Assembly (NCBI GenBank): GCA_024637395.1
Contig: JAGXFG010000025.1
Location: forward strand, 1-59,175
Reading direction: 5' to 3'
From: Burkholderiaceae bacterium
GTDB lineage: Bacteria > Pseudomonadota > Gammaproteobacteria > Burkholderiales > Burkholderiaceae_E
DNA length: 59,175 bases
The notes under the pieces were generated by a model. That model made no database searches. It worked only from the letters and a program-made list of their open reading frames with translations, and had not been told where the DNA came from. A program made the position numbers and the translations under genes. Numbering within the stretch: the stretch's first letter is position 1; each line of letters begins with the position of its first letter. Positions 50,461 to 59,112 of this stretch are shown one piece after another.

Positions 50461-50823
50461 ATGGGCGAAGCCAGCGATCAATGTCTCTTTTGCCGGATCG
50501 GGCGCGGCGAGATTCCGTGCCGCAAGGTCTACGAGGACGACGAAATTCTCGCATTCCACGACATCAATCCCAGCGCCCCGGTGCATTTCCTGGTGATTCC
50601 GAAGATGCACCTTGAAAACCTCTATGACGCCGACCTGGCGCATGCCGGGCTGTTGGGGCGGATCATGGGCCGCGTCGGGCAGCTGGCCAGCTCATTGGGT
50701 GCGACCGACGGGTTCCGGGTGGTCGTCAACAACGGCAGGGTCGGCAGGCAGGAGGTGTATCATCTTCACCTGCATGTGATCGGTGGCCCGGAGCCGTTGG
50801 GTTCGGGCATTAAACGCACGTAG
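50461..50823 (+). CDS. hinT: HIT family nucleoside phosphoramidase
   Basis: 120 residues. CLFCRIGRGEIPCRKVYEDD holds the optional zinc Cys pair. The histidine triad appears as VYHLHLHVIGG near the C-terminus. HinT proteins hydrolyse AMP-lysine and other phosphoramidates. Its position between hisE and tatA is conserved in betaproteobacteria. Confidence 0.95.
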   Translation: MGEASDQCLFCRIGRGEIPCRKVYEDDEILAFHDINPSAPVHFLVIPKMHLENLYDADLAHAGLLGRIMGRVGQLASSLGATDGFRVVVNNGRVGRQEVYHLHLHVIGGPEPLGSGIKRT

Positions 50824-50837
50824 ACGGGAGTTGAAGT

Positions 50838-51050
50838 ATGGGTTCGTTCAGTATCTGGCACTGGCTGATCGTGCTGGTAATCGTGATGCTGGTCTTCGGC
50901 ACCAAGAAGCTGCGCAACATCGGCAGCGACCTCGGTGGCGCAGTCAAGGGTTTCAAGGAAGGCATCAAGGAAGGCACCGAGAAACCGACCGACTCCGACG
51001 AGCCGCAGTCGGGCCGGACCATCGACGTCGACGCCAAAGAAAAGCACTGA
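50838..51050 (+). CDS. tatA: Sec-independent translocase subunit TatA
   Basis: 70 residues. A short membrane helix ([20 protein letters not shown], residues 6-25) is followed by the hinge Gly and an amphipathic helix ([16 protein letters not shown]). It polymerises to form the Tat pore. A GGGAG site precedes the ATG. Confidence 0.95.
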   Translation: MGSFSIWHWLIVLVIVMLVFGTKKLRNIGSDLGGAVKGFKEGIKEGTEKPTDSDEPQSGRTIDVDAKEKH

Positions 51051-51137
51051 CGGCGTGGCACCACCCCGGGCACGGTATCTCCGGGCCCGCCTGGTCGAGC
51101 GGCCTGCTTTGGTCGCTCTTTGCATTTATGAATCCCA

Positions 51138-51581
51138 ATGTTTGACGTTGGCTTCTCTGAACTCCTGATCGCGGCGGTGATCGCCCTGATCATCCTCGGC
51201 CCCGAGCGCCTGCCCAGGGTCGCGCGCCAGGCCGGGGAATGGCTCGGTAAGATCCAGCGCTACGTCAATGACGTCAAGTCCGATGTCGGGCGGCACATGG
51301 AAATCGAGGAACTCCGCCGGATGCAGGCTGAAGTCACCGAGGCTGCCCATGAACTCAAGAAATCGGTCGATAAGGGCGCGGCTGAGGCTCAGAAGGAGGT
51401 TGATTCGCTGAACGCAGCCGTCGAGGGTGAGCAGCCGGAGCACGACTATGCTCCCACCGACTGGAACGCGGTCTATTCGGTGCGCCAGACGCGCGACCGC
51501 TTGCGCGAGCGGCGCGAGGCGCGTGAAGCCGAACTCGGGCGCAAGCGACGCAAGCTTCCCCAGCGCCAGGCGCACCTATGA
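51138..51581 (+). CDS. tatB: Sec-independent translocase subunit TatB
   Basis: 147 residues. MFDVGFSELLIAAVIALIIL and GPERLPRVARQAGEWLGKIQ are the canonical TatB N-terminus. A long charged helix follows (EELRRMQAEVTEAAHELKKS), with a basic tail of RERREAREAELGRKRRK. It receives twin-arginine signals together with TatC. The stop overlaps the tatC start by four bases (ATGA). Confidence 0.95.
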   Translation: MFDVGFSELLIAAVIALIILGPERLPRVARQAGEWLGKIQRYVNDVKSDVGRHMEIEELRRMQAEVTEAAHELKKSVDKGAAEAQKEVDSLNAAVEGEQPEHDYAPTDWNAVYSVRQTRDRLRERREAREAELGRKRRKLPQRQAHL

Positions 51582-52333
51582 GCGAACAAGAGAGCTTCTT
51601 CTCGCACCTGGTGGAACTGCGCGACCGCCTGGTCAAGTCGCTGGTCGTGGTGCTGGTGCTGTTTGCCGTCTGTTTCTATTTCTCGGGCGAGATCATGAAG
51701 TTCCTCTCGCTGCCGCTGTACCAGGTCCTGCCCGCCGGCAGCAGGCCGATCTTTACCGACCAGGCGGGCGCATTCTTCACCCTGACCAAGGTGTCGTTCA
51801 TGACGGCGGTGCTGGCGGCCCTGCCGTGGATTCTCTACCAGGCCTGGTCTTTCGTCGCTCCCGGCCTTTACGAACACGAACGCCGCTTCGCGCTGCCCTT
51901 GATCGTTTCCAGCGTGTTCTTCCTGCTGGTCGGGATCGCGTTTGCCTATACCTTCGTGCTGCCGGCCGCCTACCGGTTCTTCATTATGATGTCCGAGCGC
52001 ACCGGCGCCGAGACCCTTCAGGACCTCCAGAAGTACTGGGATTTCACGCTGGCCATCTTTTTCGGTTTCGGACTGACCTTCGAGGTTCCGGTGGTCCAGA
52101 TGCTGCTGCTCAAGTCCGGCCTGGTGAGCATCGAGCAGATGAAGGCGGCGCGGCGCTACGTCGTCGTCGCCGCTTTTGTGATCGCCGCCGTGCTCACCCC
52201 GCCTGATGTAATCTCCCAGTTCATGCTGGCGGTGCCGCTGTGCCTGCTCTACGAACTGGGCATAGTGTTCGGACGCTTCGTCAAGGCGCGCAGCAGCGCT
52301 CCGGCGACCGAAGAGGAACCCGCCGAGGGTTGA
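51578..52333 (+). CDS. tatC: Sec-independent translocase subunit TatC
   Basis: 251 residues and six membrane segments. FFSHLVELRDRLVKSLVVVL is the typical start, with the Glu in HLVELRDR that contacts twin-arginine signals. FTLTKVSFMTAVLAALPWIL, FVAPGLYEHERRFALPLIVS and FGLTFEVPVVQMLLLKSG follow. A plausible local client is the Rieske protein encoded 2 kb downstream, which has an SARRTAIG twin-arginine motif. Confidence 0.97.
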   Translation: MSEQESFFSHLVELRDRLVKSLVVVLVLFAVCFYFSGEIMKFLSLPLYQVLPAGSRPIFTDQAGAFFTLTKVSFMTAVLAALPWILYQAWSFVAPGLYEHERRFALPLIVSSVFFLLVGIAFAYTFVLPAAYRFFIMMSERTGAETLQDLQKYWDFTLAIFFGFGLTFEVPVVQMLLLKSGLVSIEQMKAARRYVVVAAFVIAAVLTPPDVISQFMLAVPLCLLYELGIVFGRFVKARSSAPATEEEPAEG

Positions 52334-52352
52334 TCGGCCCCGGTCATTTCGT

Positions 52353-53546
52353 CTAGCGCGGCCGCGCCTCCTGCGGCCGGGGCTGCGGCGTCGGGCGCTT
52401 GCCGACCACGATCTTGATGTCCATCTGCCGGTTGTCGCGCATGAACCGGAAGGTGGCGGTGACGCCCGGCGACAGCTTGGCAATGGTGTCGAGCATGGTT
52501 GTGGTGTTCTTGATGGCCAGGCCGTCGACTGCGATCAGGATGTCGCCGACGCGCACCCCCGCTTTTTCCGCCGGGCCGTTGCGCACCAGGCCGGCGATTA
52601 CTGCCCCCTCCTTGAGCGGCAGCTGGAACGCCTCGGCCAGCTCCGGAGTCAGGTCCTGCGGTTCGACCCCGATGAACCCGCGGGTCACCGCACCGTCACG
52701 AACGAGTTGTTCCATCACGTGCAGCGCGCTGCTGGCCGGAGTGGCGAAACCGATTCCCAGCGAGCCGCCACTGGGCGAATAGATCGCGGTGTTGATGCCC
52801 AGCAGCCGGCCTTCGGCGTCGACCAGCGCCCCGCCGGAGTTGCCGGGATTGATCGCGGCGTCCGTCTGGATGAAGTTCTCGAAGGTATTGATGCCGAGCT
52901 GGCTGCGTCCGAGTGCGCTGATGATGCCCATAGTCACCGTCTGGCCGACCCCGAACGGGTTGCCGATGGCCAGCACCACGTCGCCGACCTTCGCCTCCTC
53001 CGATTTGCCGAACGCGATCGCCGGGAGTTCGCGCATCTCGACTCGCAGGACCGCCAGGTCGGTGTCCGGGTCGCTGCCGACGACGCTGGCCGGGGTGCGG
53101 CGGCCGTCGGAGAGCAGCACCTCGATCTCGTCAGCGGACTCGACCACATGGTGATTGGTAAGAATCAGGCCATCGCTCGCGACGATCACCCCGGATCCCA
53201 GGCTGTAGGTTTGCTGGGGCTGCGCGAATTGCTCGTCGAAGAAGCGCCTGAAACGGGGGTCGTTGCCGGGCGGGTCATCGGGTTCTTGGAGTTGTTTGCT
53301 GGTGAAGATGTTCACCACCGACGGTATCGCCCGCTGCGCCGCGCCGCTATATGACAGAATGGCGTCCTGTCGCTCGCTGCCGAGACGTGACGAGCGCAGA
53401 CCGGACTGGGCCGAACGGGTTGCCGTTCCCGAGGCCGACCAAAGGCGCGCCGGAATCCATTGCGGACGGAAGGTTGCGACGACGAACAGCACTGCGAGCG
53501 CAACTGTGGCCGCTTGTGCGAAGGTCAACCAGAGCTTTCTTAGCAT
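52353..53546 (-). CDS. DegS/DegQ-type periplasmic serine protease
   Basis: 397 residues from ATG 53546. An N-terminal hydrophobic anchor (residues 9-25) has no clear signal cleavage site. The protease domain has His133 (LTNHHVV), Asp163 (DPDTDLAVL) and Ser237 (GNSGGALV). A single PDZ domain (about 290-380, with RNGPAEKAGVRVGDILIAVD) ends the chain. One PDZ and an anchor make it DegS-like, so it may start regulated proteolysis of an anti-sigma factor; a general quality-control role is also possible. It converges on tatC and its start overlaps that of the divergent Nif3-like gene region. Confidence 0.92.
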   Translation of the reverse strand: MLRKLWLTFAQAATVALAVLFVVATFRPQWIPARLWSASGTATRSAQSGLRSSRLGSERQDAILSYSGAAQRAIPSVVNIFTSKQLQEPDDPPGNDPRFRRFFDEQFAQPQQTYSLGSGVIVASDGLILTNHHVVESADEIEVLLSDGRRTPASVVGSDPDTDLAVLRVEMRELPAIAFGKSEEAKVGDVVLAIGNPFGVGQTVTMGIISALGRSQLGINTFENFIQTDAAINPGNSGGALVDAEGRLLGINTAIYSPSGGSLGIGFATPASSALHVMEQLVRDGAVTRGFIGVEPQDLTPELAEAFQLPLKEGAVIAGLVRNGPAEKAGVRVGDILIAVDGLAIKNTTTMLDTIAKLSPGVTATFRFMRDNRQMDIKIVVGKRPTPQPRPQEARPR

Positions 53547-53580
53547 GACAACCAAGGATCGGGATTCCAGGGTGGTGGCA

Positions 53581-54327
53581 GTGCAGAGCGTGGCGCTGGA
53601 GAAGGTTTTTGCCCAACTTCTGGAGCCTGACTCCTTCGAGGATTATTGCCCAAACGGCTTGCAGGTGGAAGGCAAAGCCCAAGTGCGGCGGTTGGTAAGC
53701 GCCGTAACCGCGAGCGCCGCCGCCATCCGCCGGGCCGCTGCACTGCGCGCCGACGCGCTGCTGGTGCACCATGGGCTCTTCTGGCGCGGCGATGACCAGC
53801 GCCTGACTGGGGTCAGGTTCAGGCGGGTCCGGCTGCTCATCGAGCACGACATCAGCCTGTTCGCCTACCACCTGCCGCTCGACGCCCATCCCGAACTCGG
53901 CAACAACGCCCGTCTCGCGCGGGTATTGGGCTGGCGGGTCGATGGCCGGGTCGGGCGCTACGGCCTGCTGTCGGTCTGCGAACTCGCCCGCGCCACGAGC
54001 GTGCGCTCGATCGCGATCCGGCTGCGCCAGCGCCTCGGGCGCTCACCCCTGGTAGTCGGCGCCATTGACCGACCGATCCGGCGCCTGATGTGGTGTACCG
54101 GGGCGGCCCAGGACCAGCTCGAGGAGGCGATCGCCCACGGTGCCGATGCCTTCGTGAGCGGCGAAATCTCCGAGCGCACCACCCACCTGGCACGCGAAGC
54201 CGGCATTGTCTATTTCGCGGCCGGGCACCACGCGACCGAGCGTTTCGGTGTTCAGGCGCTGGGTGAGGCGGTCGCGGCGCAACTGGGTATATGGCACGGT
54301 TTCGTCGACGACGATAATCCGGTGTGA
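53581..54327 (+). CDS. Nif3-like dinuclear metal protein (YbgI family)
   Basis: 248 residues from GTG 53581, which gives the same N-terminal length as E. coli YbgI (247). An ATG at 53545 is in frame but overlaps the divergent protease start by two bases. DYCPNGLQVEGKAQVRRLVS, ALLVHHGLFWRG with the metal-binding HH, YHLPLDAHPELGNNARLARV, DAFVSGEISERTTHLAREAG and YFAAGHHATERFGVQALGE are the family hallmarks. Although often called GTP cyclohydrolase I type 2, its activity is not settled. It is the usual neighbour of degS and petABC in betaproteobacteria. Confidence 0.92.
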   Translation: MQSVALEKVFAQLLEPDSFEDYCPNGLQVEGKAQVRRLVSAVTASAAAIRRAAALRADALLVHHGLFWRGDDQRLTGVRFRRVRLLIEHDISLFAYHLPLDAHPELGNNARLARVLGWRVDGRVGRYGLLSVCELARATSVRSIAIRLRQRLGRSPLVVGAIDRPIRRLMWCTGAAQDQLEEAIAHGADAFVSGEISERTTHLAREAGIVYFAAGHHATERFGVQALGEAVAAQLGIWHGFVDDDNPV

Positions 54328-54424
54328 AACGCTGCTGCCGGGTCTCGGCCGCGGACGAAAGGCTTGAAATCGATATGCCGGCTCCGGTACAGTGGCCCGA
54401 TTGAGCCAATTTGGCGCAACCCCG

Positions 54425-54434
54425 GCGCTAGCGC
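54425..54434. promoter_or_regulatory. Palindrome upstream of petA
   Basis: GCGCTAGCGC is a perfect 10-bp palindrome in the 186-base gap between the Nif3-like gene and petA. The same ten bases are found between kdsD and the Kef-type gene (34359-34368). A CATAAT -10-like box lies 12 bases further on. A shared regulator is possible, but chance cannot be excluded. Confidence 0.3.
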
Positions 54435-54513
54435 GCCAATCCCTTGCATAATCGACGGGTACTGGCGGAACAAGCTAGGATTTAGGGCTGTATCAACCAG
54501 CGGGAACGCAAAG

Positions 54514-55116
54514 ATGGGCGATTCTGAACAAAAGGTCGACTCCGCCCGGCGCACGGCGATCGGGGTCACGTGTGCCATCGGTGCCGTCGGTGGCGCCGCG
54601 GTGGCGATACCGTTCGTGAGCAGTTTCGCGCCCTCGGCGCGGGCGCGGGCGGCGGGTGCCCCGGTCGAAGTGGACATCGGCGAGATCCAGCCGGGAGAGC
54701 TCAAGCGCGTCGAGTGGCGGGGCAAGCCGGTATGGGTGCTGCACCGCACCCCCGAGATGCTCGCATCGCTGGATAAGACCGCCAGCGAGGTGGCCGACCC
54801 AGAATCCAAGCGTAGCGCCTTTCCGACACCGGACTACGCGCGCAACCAGTGGCGCTCGATCAAGCCGGAATATCTGGTCATCATCGGCATCTGCACGCAT
54901 CTGGGATGCGTGCCCACCGAGCGCTTTACGCCCGGACCACAGCCTTCGCTTCCCGACGATTGGCAGGGTGGGTGGTTGTGCCCTTGCCATGGATCGACTT
55001 TCGACCTGGCCGGACGGGTGTTCAAGAACAAACCGGCTCCGGACAACCTCCAGGTGCCACCTTACCAATACGTGTCGGATACGCGCCTGCGCATCGGCAG
55101 CGACGACAAGGCCTGA
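54514..55116 (+). CDS. petA: Ubiquinol-cytochrome c reductase Rieske subunit
   Basis: 200 residues. A twin-arginine motif (SARRTAIG, residues 10-17) and a membrane helix lead to the Rieske domain. Its cluster ligands are Cys127, His129 and Cys132 in CTHLGC, and Cys156, Cys158 and His159 in CPCHGSTFDLAG. It accepts electrons from ubiquinol and passes them to cytochrome c1. The start is the first ATG with family similarity; the frame is open further upstream without support. It is the first gene of petABC. Confidence 0.96.
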   Translation: MGDSEQKVDSARRTAIGVTCAIGAVGGAAVAIPFVSSFAPSARARAAGAPVEVDIGEIQPGELKRVEWRGKPVWVLHRTPEMLASLDKTASEVADPESKRSAFPTPDYARNQWRSIKPEYLVIIGICTHLGCVPTERFTPGPQPSLPDDWQGGWLCPCHGSTFDLAGRVFKNKPAPDNLQVPPYQYVSDTRLRIGSDDKA

Positions 55117-55193
55117 CCACGCGGGTCTGTACCGGGAACAGTGCAGGAGCACTACCCTGACAGCACCCATGACCTGATCCGAGGGACATCAAG

Positions 55194-56579
55194 ATGGCGC
55201 AGGAAAACCAAGTGGAGACCACCGGCCTGATAGGCTGGATCGATCAGCGTTTCCCGCTGACCAAGATGTTCAAGGAGCACATGTCGGAGTACTACGCTCC
55301 GAAGAACTTCAATTTCTGGTACTTCTTCGGCGTGCTGGCGATGGTGGTGATGGGACTGCAGATCGTCACCGGCATCTTCCTGACGATGCACTACAAGCCC
55401 GATGCGGCGCTCGCGTTCCAGTCGGTCGAGTACATCATGCGCGACGTGCCCTGGGGCTGGCTGATCCGTTATCTCCATTCCACCGGCGCGTCGGCATTCT
55501 TCATCGTGGTCTACCTGCACATGTTCCGCGGGATGCTCTACGGGTCGTACCGCAAGCCGCGCGAACTGATCTGGCTGATGGGCTGCGGACTGTTCCTGAT
55601 CCTGATGGCCGAGGCGTTCATGGGCTACCTGCTGCCCTGGGGGCAGATGTCGTACTGGGGCGCTCAGGTGATCGTCAACATGTTCTCCTCGATCCCCTAC
55701 ATCGGCGAGCAGTTGTCGATCTGGATCCGGGGCGATTTCGTGGTTTCGGACGCTACCCTCAACCGTTTCTTCGCCTTCCACGTCGCGACCATCCCGCTGA
55801 TCCTGGTCGGGGTGGTGGCCGCGCACATCATCGCGCTGCACCATGTCGGGTCGAACAACCCAGACGGGATCGAGATCAAGGAGAAGAAGGGGCCAGATGG
55901 CATCCCGCTCGACGGCATTGCATTCCACCCCTATTACAGCGTCCACGACACCCTCGGGGTGGCGGTCTTCCTGTTCCTGTTCTCGGCGGTGGTGTTCTTC
56001 GGACCTGAATTCGGCGGCTATTTCCTCGAGTACAACAACTTCTATCCGGCCAATCCGCTGCAGACCCCGGCCCACATCGCGCCGGTCTGGTACTTCACGC
56101 CGTTCTACTCGATCCTGCGCGCGATTACCGACGACTTCATGTTCCGCTGGCTGATCCCGTTCTTCGGGGCATACACGGTGCTGGTGCTGCTCACCTCGCG
56201 AAGCTTGCTGAGTAAGGTTGCGACCGTGGCCATCACGGTCGCGCTGACAGCGGGCTTCTTCGTCATCGACGCCAAGTTCTGGGGCGTGGTGGCGATGTTC
56301 TCGGCGGTGATAATCCTCTTCGCGCTGCCCTGGCTCGATCGCAGCCCTGCCAAGTCGATCCGCTATCGTCCCCGCTGGCATTCGGTCCTGCTGGGACTGT
56401 TCGTGGTCGTGTTCGTGACTCTCGGATTCTTTGGCACGCAGCCGGTTTCGCCAGTGGGCACGCTGCTATCGCAGATCGCGACGCTGTGCTATTTCGGTTT
56501 CTTCCTGCTGATGCCGTGGTGGAGCACGATGGGTTCCTTCAAGGAGATCCCGGAGCGCGTGGTATTTCGGGCACATTGA
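55194..56579 (+). CDS. petB: Cytochrome bc1 complex cytochrome b
   Basis: 461 residues with about nine membrane segments. Heme-ligand histidines are in RYLHSTGASAFFIVVYLHMF and in RFFAFHVATIPLILVGVVAA followed by HIIALHH. MGYLLPWGQMSYWGAQVI is the Qo-site region. The PEWY motif is PVWY here (AHIAPVWYFTPFYSILR), a variant known outside mitochondria. An extended C-terminus has extra helices (LLGLFVVVFVTLGFFGTQPV). It moves electrons and protons in the Q cycle. Confidence 0.96.
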   Translation: MAQENQVETTGLIGWIDQRFPLTKMFKEHMSEYYAPKNFNFWYFFGVLAMVVMGLQIVTGIFLTMHYKPDAALAFQSVEYIMRDVPWGWLIRYLHSTGASAFFIVVYLHMFRGMLYGSYRKPRELIWLMGCGLFLILMAEAFMGYLLPWGQMSYWGAQVIVNMFSSIPYIGEQLSIWIRGDFVVSDATLNRFFAFHVATIPLILVGVVAAHIIALHHVGSNNPDGIEIKEKKGPDGIPLDGIAFHPYYSVHDTLGVAVFLFLFSAVVFFGPEFGGYFLEYNNFYPANPLQTPAHIAPVWYFTPFYSILRAITDDFMFRWLIPFFGAYTVLVLLTSRSLLSKVATVAITVALTAGFFVIDAKFWGVVAMFSAVIILFALPWLDRSPAKSIRYRPRWHSVLLGLFVVVFVTLGFFGTQPVSPVGTLLSQIATLCYFGFFLLMPWWSTMGSFKEIPERVVFRAH

Positions 56580-56610
56580 TCCCGCCTGCGCGAACGTGCA
56601 CTGGAGAAAG

Positions 56611-57498
56611 ATGGAGATGATGAAAAATTCGATGCGCCAGGCAGTGATGGCGGCCTTGCTGGCGGTCGCGACGATACTGCCGCTGGGGGCCGGGGCGAGC
56701 GAATCGGGCCCAGCGCTCGATCGTTTCCCGACCGATAAGCTCAACGACCAGGTCGCGCTGCAGAACGGCGCCAGGCTGTTCGTGAATTACTGCCTCAACT
56801 GCCATGCGGCCGCGGTAATGCGCTACAACCGGCTGACCGACCTGGGCCTCACCGAGGAGCAGATCCGTTCCAACCTGATGCTGGCGGGGGAGAAGGTCGG
56901 CGAGCAGATGAAGATCGCGATGTCACCGGCCGACGCTACGGAGTGGTTTGGCGCGACGCCGCCCGACCTGTCGCTGATCGCCCGGGCCCGCGCCTCCGGT
57001 GGCGGTTCGGGCGCCGACTGGCTCTACACCTACCTTCGTTCCTACTACCGCGACGCCAGCCGGCCGAGCGGCTGGAACAACGCGGTGTTCCCCAACGTCG
57101 GTATGCCCCACGTGTTCTGGGAACTCCAGGGTGAGAGGGGCGCCACGATCGAGGAGGTGATGGCGGTCAAGGACCCGGCTTCCGGCAAGGTCACCGGGAC
57201 CGTTCGTGTTTCGACCACCTACGACCGTAACGGCGTATCGAGCGAGAAGAGCGAGCAGGTCACCGGGCACGGTGGCGAGCACGGCAGCACGATCAAGTTC
57301 GGACCCGCGCAAGGCGGCAAGCTCGACGCCGCCTCGTATGACGCCGCGGTTGGCGACCTGGTCGCCTACCTGACCTACATGGCGGATCCGAGCGCCAACA
57401 CCAGAACCCGGGTCGGGGTCTGGGTACTGCTGTTTTTGGCGATATTTGCCGCTGCTGCCTGGAACCTCAACCGGGTTTTCTGGAGAGACGTCCACTAG
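56611..57498 (+). CDS. petC: Cytochrome c1
   Basis: 295 residues from ATG 56611; ATGs at 56617 and 56620 are equally possible. A signal peptide ends near AGA-SES. The heme c site is CLNCH at residues 61-65. The axial Met is probably in VGMPHVFWELQG. GWNNAVFPNVGMPHVFWE and a C-terminal membrane anchor (VGVWVLLFLAIFAAAAWNLN) are typical. It completes petABC and passes electrons to soluble or membrane cytochrome c. Confidence 0.95.
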   Translation: MEMMKNSMRQAVMAALLAVATILPLGAGASESGPALDRFPTDKLNDQVALQNGARLFVNYCLNCHAAAVMRYNRLTDLGLTEEQIRSNLMLAGEKVGEQMKIAMSPADATEWFGATPPDLSLIARARASGGGSGADWLYTYLRSYYRDASRPSGWNNAVFPNVGMPHVFWELQGERGATIEEVMAVKDPASGKVTGTVRVSTTYDRNGVSSEKSEQVTGHGGEHGSTIKFGPAQGGKLDAASYDAAVGDLVAYLTYMADPSANTRTRVGVWVLLFLAIFAAAAWNLNRVFWRDVH

Positions 57499-57512
57499 CG
57501 CCGCGAGCGGAC

Positions 57513-57543
57513 TTACTGCACGAATCGGTGGGGCGAGTAGAAT
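57513..57543 (+). promoter_or_regulatory. Possible sspA promoter
   Basis: TTACTG at 57513-57518 and TAGAAT at 57538-57543 resemble -35 and -10 boxes with a 19-base spacer, somewhat longer than ideal. They lie 44 bases before the sspA ATG in the petC-sspA gap. This is a visual match only. Confidence 0.3.
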
Positions 57544-57586
57544 CGCGCCTCTACCGAGATACCAAGAGATAGGGGAAATACCTACC

Positions 57587-58201
57587 ATGATGGTCCTGTA
57601 TTCCGGCACTACCTGCCCGTTCAGTCAGCGTTGTCGTTTTGTCCTTTTCGAGAAGGGGATGGATTTCGAGATCCGCGACGTTGATCTATACAACAAGCCG
57701 GAGGACATCTCGATCATGAATCCCTATGGCCAGGTGCCGATCCTGGTCGAGCGGGATCTGATCCTGTACGAATCGAACATCATCAACGAGTACATCGACG
57801 AGCGCTTCCCGCATCCGCAACTGATGCCGGCCGATCCGGTGATGCGGGCCCGGGCCCGGTTGTTCCTGTTCAATTTCGAGCGTGAGCTCTTCGCCCACGT
57901 GCAGCAGCTCGAGCGCCGTGACCAGACCCGCGATCTGGCCAAGCTGGTTGAGCAGGCACGCACCCAGATTCGGGATCGCCTGACCCAGCTCTCGCCGATA
58001 TTCATCAAGAACAAGCACATGCTGGGTGACGAGTTCTCGATGCTCGACGTCGCGATCGCCCCGCTGCTCTGGCGGCTCGATCACTACGGCATTGAAATGC
58101 CCAAGAGCGCCGCACCGCTGCTGCGCTACGCCGAGCGCCTGTTCTCCCGCCCCGCCTTCATCGAGGCACTGACACCTTCGGAAAAGGTAATGCGCCGCTG
58201 A
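57587..58201 (+). CDS. sspA: Stringent starvation protein A
   Basis: 204 residues with a GST fold. YSGTTCPFSQRCRFVLFEKG begins the thioredoxin-like domain, and NPYGQVPILVERDLILYESN and IINEYIDERFPHPQLMPADP follow. The C-terminal helical domain includes LDVAIAPLLWRLDHYGIEMP. SspA binds RNA polymerase in stress and stationary phase and has no GST activity. petABC-sspA-sspB is a conserved order in betaproteobacteria. Confidence 0.95.
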   Translation: MMVLYSGTTCPFSQRCRFVLFEKGMDFEIRDVDLYNKPEDISIMNPYGQVPILVERDLILYESNIINEYIDERFPHPQLMPADPVMRARARLFLFNFERELFAHVQQLERRDQTRDLAKLVEQARTQIRDRLTQLSPIFIKNKHMLGDEFSMLDVAIAPLLWRLDHYGIEMPKSAAPLLRYAERLFSRPAFIEALTPSEKVMRR

Positions 58202-58273
58202 TCTCTACCCTTGGGCGCCGCTCCTCCAACCGATTGCCGGTCTGCAGGGCGCGGCGCCACCGACGGGGATTCG

Positions 58274-58810
58274 ATGGAACCAACCTCGACCAAGCCCTAT
58301 CTGATTCGCGCCATCAACGAGTGGTGCATCGACAATGGCTACACGCCCTACCTGGCGGTGGCGGTCGACGAGCGCACGGTGGTGCCGCGTGAGCATGTCC
58401 ACGCCGGCGAGATCATCCTCAACCTTGCGGGATCGGCGACCAATCGGCTGGTGATCGGCAATGATTGGATCGAATTCCAGGCGCGCTTCGGCGGTGCCGC
58501 GCGCGAATTGCGCATTCCGGTGGACCGGGTCAGCGCGATCTACTCGCGCGAGAGCGGACACGGCATGGCGTTCGAGGTCGATGAGGTGGCAGCCGCTGGT
58601 TCCGACACCGGGGCCGCTGACACCGGGGCCGCTGACACCGGCGCCGCCGACCAGCCGGCGCCCGGGAATGAAGGGACAAAGAAATTGCGCGGCGTCGAGC
58701 CTGTCCCGCAGCCCGGCACAGGAACCGACAAGGGGAGCGACGACGGCATTTCACCGCCGCCGACGCGGCCGCGCGGTCGCGGCAAGCCCAAACTCACCAG
58801 AATAAAGTAG
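58274..58810 (+). CDS. sspB: ClpXP protease specificity-enhancing factor SspB
   Basis: 178 residues. The folded domain (1-113) contains RAINEWCIDNGYTPYLAVAV, REHVHAGEIILNLAGSATNR and WIEFQARFGGAARELRIPVD. A flexible Gly/Ala/Asp/Pro-rich linker follows, and the chain ends in the ClpX-binding motif (RGRGKPKLTRIK). It delivers ssrA-tagged proteins to ClpXP. The last base of its TAG is the first base of tRNA-Thr. Confidence 0.95.
   Translation: MEPTSTKPYLIRAINEWCIDNGYTPYLAVAVDERTVVPREHVHAGEIILNLAGSATNRLVIGNDWIEFQARFGGAARELRIPVDRVSAIYSRESGHGMAFEVDEVAAAGSDTGAADTGAADTGAADQPAPGNEGTKKLRGVEPVPQPGTGTDKGSDDGISPPPTRPRGRGKPKLTRIK
58604..58648 (+). repeat. Three tandem 15-bp repeats in the sspB linker
   Basis: GACACCGGGGCCGCT occurs twice in a row, followed by a third copy with two changes. 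It encodes DTGAA units in the disordered linker of SspB. In-frame slippage here would change linker length without affecting the two functional ends. Confidence 0.85.
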
Positions 58811-58885
58811 CCGGCTTAGCTCAGTTGGTAGAGCAACCGCCTTGTAAGCGGTAGGTCGCCCGTTCGAGTCGGGCAGTCGGCACCA
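58810..58885 (+). tRNA. tRNA-Thr (anticodon TGT)
   Basis: 76 bases including CCA. The acceptor GCCGGCT pairs with AGTCGGC (one G-U pair), the anticodon loop CTTGTAA gives anticodon TGT, and the T-arm contains GTTCGAGTC. It overlaps the sspB stop codon by one base, so the two may be cut from one transcript. Confidence 0.97.
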
Positions 58886-59112
58886 ACCTGAAGCCCTGCA
58901 ATCTCGCCCCGATACACTGCGGGGGTTCTGAGAAATAACCCATTATAACAAGCACTTACGGGTGCGGCGCCGGCATCGTGCGTACGTAAAACTAGTTGCC
59001 TTACGAGTCTCGCAAACACACATCTGCCGCAGCCGAGGAAGATTTTCTGGGAGAGTTGCTTTAAGTGGAATTGGCACAATTTCTTCACGTCAGCGATGTT
59101 TTGTTTGGACCC

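Noticed and set aside
55152-56381. A 409-codon minus-strand frame opposite petB
   Set aside because: It is the complement of conserved cytochrome b codons, with low-complexity, His/Arg/Asp-rich translation.
58816-59088. A 90-codon minus-strand frame
   Set aside because: It runs through tRNA-Thr on the opposite strand and has no support as a gene.
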